Source: Salvator merianae
Lineage: Eukaryota; Chordata; Lepidosauria; Squamata; Teiidae
Length of the DNA stretch: 64,000 bases
Assembly (NCBI GenBank): GCA_003586115.2
Contig: QVOM02000057.1
Coordinates: 7,230,054-7,294,053, forward strand
Direction: 5' to 3'
The position numbers were made by a program, and so were the translations under genes. How positions within the stretch are numbered: position 1 is the first letter of the stretch; each line of letters opens with the position of its first letter. The notes under the pieces were generated by a model, which saw only the letters and a program-made list of their open reading frames with translations, ran no database searches and had not been told where the DNA came from. Positions 57,294 to 64,000 of this stretch are shown piece by piece.

Positions 57294-58816
57294 AAGCTTT
57301 GCGTGACCATCAGGACAATGGTCCACCCCAGCCAACAGCTCAGCCCCAAACCCCAGCTTCTACGCTGGGATGAGTAACGCGTGCATCATCCGCTGTGGTC
57401 ACTGGAGCCACTCAGCAACACCCCACTTGATGCCACCTCTCCTGACCCCGGATGTTGCTTCCTATTGGCCGCCTTCTGTCTCATCAGTCCCAGCTGGGCA
57501 CCAGATGCCACTAGATACTAGTCACTATACACGTGGGACGGAGGCGGCTTCTGCCCCTGAGGTTCTATCAAGCTTTGCAGACAGATGGAAGGGGAGACAG
57601 GAAGGAAGCTGCTACCAGGAGTCCCCAGGAAACAAGACCCTGCACTAGATAGTCTCTTGCATTATGGTTGCCTCCCAGATCTCAGGTGTTACAAATGGAG
57701 TCTCTGGCATTCCCTATCAGTGACTGAGAAAAGACTTTTTCCCCACACAGCACCATAACATTTTCATATCATCCTTGTGAGCTTTCCAGAATGTGCCTGG
57801 TAGGGACATGTGGCAAACAGGCAGGTGAGCTAAGCCTTGAGAAGGAGTGCCGGGGGAGGCATGGAACACCCAGTCTTCTTGCAGGGCTTCCTTTTGCAGT
57901 TTATCCTTCAGGGACTAACACGGTGCATAAATTTCAAACTGGACAATCCTTCTGCTTTGCTGTGGATTCACATTCTCTGGTGGCCATAAGGTTTACTGGG
58001 GGCTTGTGATGGGGAGGCACCTATTGTCTCCCTGCCAAAACCTGCCGCAAGGGTTGCACAAAGAAAAGAAGAGCAGAAAAGGAGAGAAGGAAAGGAGAAC
58101 CTGCACACAGCCCCTGAGACAATCATAGTAGGTAGAAATACTCATGTCCTATATTGCAAGCGATGGACCAAATGCAGTACTAATAATGTAGCCACTAATA
58201 CAGGCACAAACCAGTTCTTGAGAGCTACAGCACCGGCTGGCTCCCACACCCGTTAAAGAGATGCCCACCGCACACTCTGCCTAGGAAGCCTCCCCACCCA
58301 TGCATCTGCAGCCACAGACAGGTGCAGGATGAGTCCCGGGGTAGCTGGTCCTCCAGGGCAATGCAACAAGCAGGGTTCCTCGCCTCCCCCCCAGGAGTTC
58401 AGGCCCCGCGTCCTTACCCCCTATCAGGGTTCAGGACCCCAAGGGATCCCTTTTCATGGGATGGCGCTGCCTCTTCTAACCCCCCCCCCGGCCCGATCCC
58501 ACATCCTGCTGCTCCGCCCTCCTCCCCACCGACCGCAAGGATCCTCGCCCGCCATCCTTCTGACGATCTTGTGTGAGGGAGAGGTGGGGAGGGAGAGGCC
58601 CAAAAAGTAGTCAAGGAAGGGTCAGGATCTGGAAGGCTTCGACGGGGAAAGGACACCAACCTCACCCCCTAACGGTTTCCTCGCCAACCCCGTAACCCCC
58701 TCCCCTGCCCGGGAAGGCCACGCCCCCTTTCCTCCTCCCCAGAAGGAAGGCCACGCCCCCTCCCCCACCAGGCTGTCCCCGCCCTACTCTCCTCCCGCGG
58801 CCCCCGCCCCACTCAC

Positions 58817-59180
58817 CGGCTGGACGGCCGAGCGGCCTCCTCGCTTCCCCTCCTCAGCCCCACTAGGCGCCCGCGCACGGACGGAGACTGAACGTCGCTC
58901 GGCGGCGCGCGTCCGGAAGCGGAAGCTCATGAAAAGTGTCGCGGACGACGAGGAGAGAGAAACCGGAAGTAGTTTGCCGCCATAGAGACGAGCCCGTGCC
59001 TGTAGTCCCTTAAAAGTCCTAGAGCGGCGCTGCCTGCCCGGGAGCTGGACTTCCGCCTGCTCCATTTTGTGGTCTATCTCTTCCCTTTTCGCCCCTGGCT
59101 CATGCGTCGCCATGGCAACGGGGTCTAAACGAGCGCGCCGAACAGAAGCGGCGTACGTTCGCGCGCGCTTCATCATCGTT
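58817..59180 (-). promoter_or_regulatory. PRPF3: PRPF3 promoter and non-coding exon 1
   Basis: The non-coding exon ends at donor CCG|GTGAGT (58815-58816). Upstream lie an ETS site (CCGGAAGT, 58963-58970), a YY1-like GCCGCCAT (58976-58983) and an RFX X-box (59106-59119), all within a CpG island that starts near 58.5 kb. No TATA box is seen. The transcription start is probably near 58.9-58.98 kb, by inference. Confidence 0.7.
59106..59119. promoter_or_regulatory. RFX X-box motif GTCGCC-AT-GGCAAC
   Basis: The site fits the RFX consensus of two half-sites (GTYRCC and RGYAAC) with a 2-bp gap. It lies about 290 bp upstream of the PRPF3 exon 1 donor. Confidence 0.6.
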
Positions 59181-59199
59181 CCAGGACAGCGCGGGAGGT

Positions 59200-60139
59200 C
59201 TGAAACCGTGGGGGCGCTGGTTCATAAAACCTGTTTTAAGGATGTAACTTACATAAGTGAGATACGCACAGGCTTTTCCATCGTCCCTTCGCTTCAGCAT
59301 CTGGGTGAACCTCTAGCAAAAATAAGGGCAGCGTAGCCAGCGTTAGGCTTTGCAACGTTTCCCCTCCGAAGTTCCGCTCCCAGTCACCCTCCTTTATTTA
59401 AATGTAAAGGCGATCTATTCTATGTTATCTTGGTTTATGTATTTGAAATGCAGAGTTGTCATAAAAATCTATCTTTAACAAAAAAAAATGCAAAGGTTAT
59501 AATTAATTCAGAATTGAGCCAACCTAGAGGCTAGAATGTGATCCTGGCTCATTCCTTCAGCCACAAATGCACCCTTGGTGGTGCTCAGCCTGCATCCAGA
59601 CGTGTCTGGAGAGCCTCTTCAGGCCAAGGAAGAAGTACCTAAGGTGGGGTGTCTGCACATGGCCCCCCAAAGCTGCCCTGAGAGGGGGACCCAAAGCATT
59701 GACTTCCCTTTTGAAGATCCCCTCAGTTTGGCCTGCAGTGGCCATTAAGTACCTGCACAGTCTAGCTGGTGGTGAGGGAGGTGCTGGAAGCCATTTAATC
59801 CAGGAAGAAGCAATACTGGTTTCTGTCTGGAAAGGACAGCATACCCATCAGCTGTCCACTGCAGGTACAGTTCATGTGGTCAGGTAGCTTCTGTAGGAAA
59901 TCCCCGCTGGTGCATAGAGATTTACACAACTGGCCAACTGACTGGTGCAGGAAGGTATCACTGAGCAACAAGGAAAAATGTTCACCTATTTCTTTGTATT
60001 TTTATCCTACCCTATACCCATCCCCCATGATGACGTTGCTTGCAGTTCTTTAGCATTACAAGGATAAGTGGTGAAAATCCAGTTACAACTAAGCAAGTGA
60101 CAAAAATTGGTTTTCAGACTGCGTTTTTATGTGACATCA
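59200..60139. other. Spacer between the PRPF3 promoter and the MRPS21 3' end
   Basis: No gene or clear repeat is recognised apart from a short LINE-tail-like phrase near 60.0 kb. The right-hand end may belong to the MRPS21 3'UTR. Confidence 0.4.
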
Positions 60140-60145
60140 TTTATT
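60140..60145 (-). terminator. MRPS21: Candidate poly(A) signal AATAAA for MRPS21
   Basis: The minus strand reads GAATAAATGATG about 330 nt after the MRPS21 stop codon. It is the first AATAAA after the gene. Confidence 0.5.
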
Positions 60146-60476
60146 CATTGTAAGAGAAACTTCCAATAGTTAAACAGTTCTTTCCCAAAAAAGAAAAAGT
60201 GGCCCAAAGCATAGTATACAACAACCCTGGTGTGTAGCCCAGCCTCCATCTCACCATTTTCACAGCTGTTTTGCACAAAACTGTCAGAGGTGCTAGTTAG
60301 GTTTGTTTTTTGCAAATGCTACAGAATGCTGAAATGGTTTTGAAAGATGCTATTTGTGATGTTTGTAATATTGGACATCCAGGTTAGCAAGATCTGTTCA
60401 GCTTAGAAAAGCCTTAAGAGGGGAGAACCTCAAGGATGGTTCTACACAAGTCTGTGCTCTAGAAAGACTGTATAGC

Positions 60477-60657
60477 TTAGCAACCAGGCCAAGGGTCTTG
60501 GCGATGCTTCTTTGCCAGAAAGTTGATCTTCCGTGCCATTTCTGTGTTATAGATTCTCCGGCACAGCTCATATGCTTCTCGTCGCCTCTTTTGGCATGGT
60601 TTTTCGTAATACCGCCGCCGTTTTGCTTCATCAATAATCCCATCCATGCTTAGGACC
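60477..60657 (-). CDS. MRPS21: MRPS21 coding exon 2
   Basis: The exon is 181 nt, with acceptor CTCTTCAG and stop TAA at 60477-60479. It encodes [40 protein letters not shown] and [19 protein letters not shown]. Confidence 0.95.
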
Positions 60658-61409
60658 CTGAAGAGGCAAAGAACAGAATCAAGATGTTAGGGCAAACTAA
60701 GAAGAAGATACTTTCTAGGGATGCACAATAATAGATAATCCAGAAGCTAACTAAAACACCTTTCCCTAGACCAGAAACAAATTCTTCCTCCTTCCTGAGA
60801 TTCCTCAATAGTCAGGAAGTCAAGGGCACTTATCTTCTCCCAACAAAAGCCTGCTGGGTGTGTGTATGCGCTACTGGAACTTTGCAAAGTAATTCTTGGT
60901 AACTCAAAGGCCTGGTTTCTTGCACAGACATAGGTTCAGAAAAACAGAACTTTCTCCATTAGTCTGTAACCCAGGGTTTTGACATAAAATGGCAAGAGTC
61001 CATGGCCTGACAATGCAGACCTCAGCAGAATGTACTTTTGGGGACACAGAAGCCACAGAAAATCTTACATTAAAAGAACAAATAGTAACAGAATTGAAAA
61101 AATCTCTGGATGTTGCAGAATCCTTACAAATAGTGACACTATTAAAAAAAAAGTCATGATATTTAGCCAGCACAGGGCATCACAAATGCAGACTGAAAAG
61201 GGTGCTGCTTAGCATCTATTTGTATCAGCAGCTACAATGCAAAGGCATCTGGCTGATCAAACCCATGCTGGCAAATAGGAGCCAGGTGAGTCCTTCCTGA
61301 AGAGTAGGAACAAAGGGTGCAGATACCTGTTGAGCACCCGATACGCAGCTTCCACATTGCCGTTGGGGACCATCACTGTCCGGGCGATAAACCTCAGGTG
61401 GTTGGACAT
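60477..61409 (-). CDS. MRPS21: Mitochondrial small ribosomal subunit protein bS21m, complete split gene
   Basis: MRPS21 is the mitochondrial counterpart of bacterial ribosomal protein S21 and sits in the small subunit of the mitoribosome. Two coding exons, 61327-61409 and 60477-60657, join in phase (264 nt, 87 aa, the same length as human). The protein starts [20 protein letters not shown] and has [19 protein letters not shown], the basic [20 protein letters not shown] helix and the end DPWPGC. High Arg/Lys content fits an rRNA-binding protein. The ATG at 61409 is fixed by homology, and the non-coding leader continues upstream across another intron. Confidence 0.95.
61327..61409 (-). CDS. MRPS21: MRPS21 coding exon 1
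   Basis: The coding part is 83 nt, with donor ACAG|GTATCT. The exon reaches 5' to 61437 (acceptor TTTCCAG), adding 28 nt of leader. It encodes [20 protein letters not shown] and AAYRVLN. Confidence 0.95.
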
Positions 61410-61738
61410 CTCTGGCGACACTCTTCTGTCCCTAGGACTGGAAACAAGAATATCTCCATCTTCTGATCCTCAGATAAAATGCAATTGGACAGTGACAGGA
61501 CCACCACAAATTATGTTTCAGTTGCAAAAACTGAGGGCTGCATAGAGACTCTGTGCATGTGAAATTCTTGTTTTGGATTCCTCTTTGTTAGAAATACGCA
61601 TGATCTGTCACGTTTGTACATCACTATCAGCACTTCTAACTGTAGAGTGTTTATTTTTAAAATAACCATTTAACAGATGCTGTGGAAGAGAAATAAAGAC
61701 AAAATCCCATATATTCTGCCCTTTCTCCTTAGCCTTTT

Positions 61739-61756
61739 GTTGTTGTTGTTGTTGTT
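61739..61756. repeat. (GTT)n simple repeat
   Basis: Six GTT units lie in the MRPS21 leader intron. Confidence 0.8.
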
Positions 61757-61914
61757 ATCTCTGAAGGGAGGTGAGGTATCCCAACCTCCATAAGAGTCTG
61801 GGTCAAATTACTGACTCCCTCAAGTACGTCCTTAATCTACACACAGACACACACACACACTTATTAACACGAGGAGCAGCTTTCTCATTAGAGAAACTCA
61901 ACCAAACGTCTTAC

Positions 61915-62180
61915 TTAAAGGGAAGGAGAAAATAAGTCCATCTGCGCCTCCGTGGCTTCTTCCCGGGCAGGAGTCAATATCTGAGGCCAGCGATGCTCTG
62001 CGGCTTACGCCCCCTGGCCGCTCGGCAGCGAGTGACCCTTAAAGGCAGGACAACAAGCCAGGACGGAACCGGAAGTTCGGCGTCAATGAGTTTCTTCTTC
62101 TTCCTTTTCCCAGCAGCTCCCTTCCTCGCCTACTTCCGGCGCAGCCTAGAGGTCTAGTCGTGGTCGCCAAGGCAACCACA
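61915..62180 (-). promoter_or_regulatory. MRPS21: MRPS21 promoter and non-coding exon 1
   Basis: A donor TTTAA|GTAAGA ends a probable leader exon at 61915. Upstream are two ETS sites (CCGGAAGT at 62069-62076 on plus and ACTTCCGG at 62132-62139) and an RFX X-box at 62163-62176 in CpG-rich DNA. There is no TATA box. The exact start site is not visible. Confidence 0.6.
62163..62176. promoter_or_regulatory. RFX X-box motif GTCGCC-AA-GGCAAC
   Basis: This is a near-identical twin of the PRPF3-promoter X-box, differing only in the 2-bp gap. It lies 24 bp beyond an ETS site upstream of MRPS21. Confidence 0.6.
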
Positions 62181-62929
62181 GGCCATCTTTTTTTCTGGAA
62201 CTACAACTCCCATGATATGGAGCCCTTGTGAAGTTCCAGCATAGCTATAGATAAAGCAGCAGCAGATCCCCGCCGGTGTCGGGACGGAGGGGGTGTATTT
62301 TGGATGCCCACGTTTCTACACTTTGCAATGCAGTCCTTTCACACAGTACCCTCGCCCAAGATGCAGGCTGAGGCAGTATCCAATGAGAGCCGGGAGGGGG
62401 GGACCCCTGGGGTACCTGCTTATTCCTTAAAGTCCGGGAAGGTTTCGCTGCAAATAGATCATAGATCCGAATATTCCCTCAATAGAAACAGTCCCTAGCA
62501 TCTCCAGACCGGCGCTAGGGCTGCCCTTGAGAACCGATCCCTCCTTGCACAACGCGGCAAGCAAGTCACGCGCTCCCAAGCTGGGGGGCCCAGGGGAAAC
62601 GCGCCTCGCAAACACTCGCGAGCGCCTGAAACTGCCTTTTGATGTGCAAAGCAGAAAGCGAGTGAATCAGAAAGCCCCTATTGCTTGCAGCCTCCATTGC
62701 CTAAAGGCACTTGCGTCCTCGCCCACAACCCCTGCCCGGCCAGCTTGCCTGGACGGGTGTCTAATTCTTCACTTGCTGGGTCCAGATGTCTGCTCCAGAG
62801 AACAGGAGAATTAACCCACCCATCCACCCTCAAAACTTTCCCCCCTCAGAAGAGGGGATGCACCTTTGCCAGAATGGCCAAAAAACCCTCATGCAAGTTA
62901 CTACCCATTCCCCACGGTTCTTGCTGCAT
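62180..62929. other. Intergenic DNA upstream of MRPS21
   Basis: No exon is recognised. In mammals CIART lies next to MRPS21 here; I found no CIART-like coding sequence. A half MITE phrase (GGAACTACAACTCCCATGAT) lies near 62.2 kb. Confidence 0.4.
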
Positions 62930-63595
62930 TCCTACACCCCTCAGCACCTGCCATAAACAATTTACGGACAAACCCTTCTCTGTAGTGTTCATCAATGCCA
63001 CTGGAGGCTCTTTTCCGTCTGGTTTTATCAGCATCAGCCTGTCCCAGACTGATAGAATTTGACCACGGTGATCCACTCTGAGCAATTTCCAGACTTGACT
63101 ACTATAATGTGTCCCATATGGGACTGTCCACGAAGATAGTTCAGAAGCCAAACACACATCAAGCTGATCTTAAACAAATCTGCACTACTTTTCTTTTTGG
63201 CAAGGAGCCCATTACCTACAGAACCCTAAAGTGTTTGAACCTGAAATATCTCAAGAAGCTCCTCCCACATAAGCCTGCCCAGGTATTAAGATCACAAAGA
63301 AGGCGCTTTCTAAAATTACACTACCCTCAAGAGATTTGGGAGGAAGTGGCATGTGACACGGCCTTTTCTATGATGGCTCCAAAGCTTTGGAGCAGCCTTG
63401 CAGTGGAGGTAGACAAAACACCTTTACATGGCTTTTGATGCCTGATTAAAATGTATCTCTTTACCCACACCATGGATGTTTAGCTTCCTCCTCATGTTAT
63501 CTTGGAAAGACGAATTGTATTTTAATTGTTTTTTATTGTATGCTGTGACCCACCCTAAGACCTTTGTGTGAAGAGTGGGATACAAATAAATAAAA
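62930..63595 (+). mobile_element. L2/CR1-type LINE 3' end, long remnant
   Basis: Broken plus-strand frames include LDYYNVSHMGLSTKIVQK-like, MAPKLWSSLAVEVDKTPLHG and LIKMYLFTHTM-type segments of the reverse-transcriptase C-terminus. The element ends with CACCCTAAGACC...GAGTGGGATACAAATAAATAAA, a typical LINE tail. It has stops and frameshifts and is inactive. Confidence 0.7.
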
Positions 63596-64000
63596 AATTG
63601 CCAGACGCACGTTATTGTATCTGCAGCAGCAGCAGGGAGTAGTTTCCTAGGAAAACAAAAAACAGCAAGCCCTAAAAAAATCACAACACAGAGAGACCAA
63701 CTGCACACACAACCACACATATACAGGCTGCAAAATCTCACTTAGCAAATTCTGCAGTGCCTTTTTATTGACAGCTGGGGTTTTGCATTGTCCGTTTTGA
63801 TGCACAAAAAATATTTCAAACTTTAAAAAACGACATGTTTAAAAAAAGTTGGGGAGAGGGAGAAACGCAGCAGGGCTGCAGCCCTGGATTGCTAGGCGTA
63901 CGGAGTGCCAGGAACCAGGTCGATGTTTTCCTTCGATGCAGAAGATCCCTGCTAAGTGTGGGTTAGGGTTACATTCACACATTTTGGGAGAAGAACCTGA

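Noticed and set aside
59111..59336. Plus-strand ATG frame divergent from PRPF3
   Set aside because: The ATG lies inside the X-box palindrome. The encoded peptide has no recognisable domain and no splice or poly(A) context.
62846..63157. Minus-strand frame opposite 62.9-63.2 kb, considered as CIART or another neighbour
   Set aside because: It is antisense to an L2/CR1 LINE remnant and shows no CIART similarity.

Overview
The window is vertebrate nuclear DNA, most likely from a lizard or another squamate. The genes are split by GT-AG introns and have CpG-rich promoters and sparse AATAAA signals. The interspersed repeats are of the sauropsid kind: L2/CR1-type LINE remnants, tRNA-derived SINEs and hAT-like fold-back MITEs. 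The species cannot be named from the sequence alone.

Four genes lie head to tail on the minus strand, so the transcriptional order runs from right to left: MRPS21, PRPF3, RPRD2, TARS2. This is the gene order of human 1q21. MRPS21 (60.4-62.1 kb; 87 aa, complete) encodes a mitochondrial ribosomal small-subunit protein. PRPF3 (44.1-58.9 kb; 15 coding exons, 684 aa, complete) encodes a U4/U6 snRNP splicing factor. RPRD2 (about 14.4-42.3 kb; 11 coding exons, 1470 aa, complete) encodes an RNA polymerase II CTD-interacting protein. TARS2 (5' half only, 0.4-8.4 kb) encodes mitochondrial threonyl-tRNA synthetase and runs off the left edge before its catalytic domain. I placed each exon by hand from reading frame, AG/GT splice dinucleotides and remembered family sequence. 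Exon phases close for the three complete genes (CDS totals 264, 2055 and 4413 nt). The 5'-most coding part of TARS2 stays uncertain.

Layout: 0-8.4 kb holds TARS2 exons with repeat-rich introns. The TARS2 promoter lies at 8.4-8.8 kb. 8.9-14.4 kb is intergenic with no convincing gene. 14.4-18.3 kb is the probable RPRD2 3'UTR. The RPRD2 exons span 18.3-42.3 kb, including an 11.7-kb first intron. The RPRD2 CpG island lies at 42.0-42.8 kb. 42.8-44.1 kb is a short repeat-bearing spacer. PRPF3 fills 44.1-58.9 kb with its CpG island at 58.5-59.2 kb. 59.2-60.1 kb is a spacer. MRPS21 and its promoter occupy 60.1-62.2 kb. 62.2-64 kb is intergenic and contains a LINE remnant.

The genes share housekeeping expression rather than one pathway: two serve mitochondrial translation (MRPS21, TARS2) and two serve nuclear RNA synthesis and splicing (RPRD2, PRPF3). 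I found no new multi-gene system. The most notable non-coding signals are near-perfect RFX X-box palindromes beside ETS motifs in both the PRPF3 and MRPS21 promoters, a G-quadruplex-like run directly after one RPRD2 splice donor, and a roughly 1-kb intronic segment in PRPF3 bounded by a 30-bp inverted repeat and containing four inverted CCAAT boxes.
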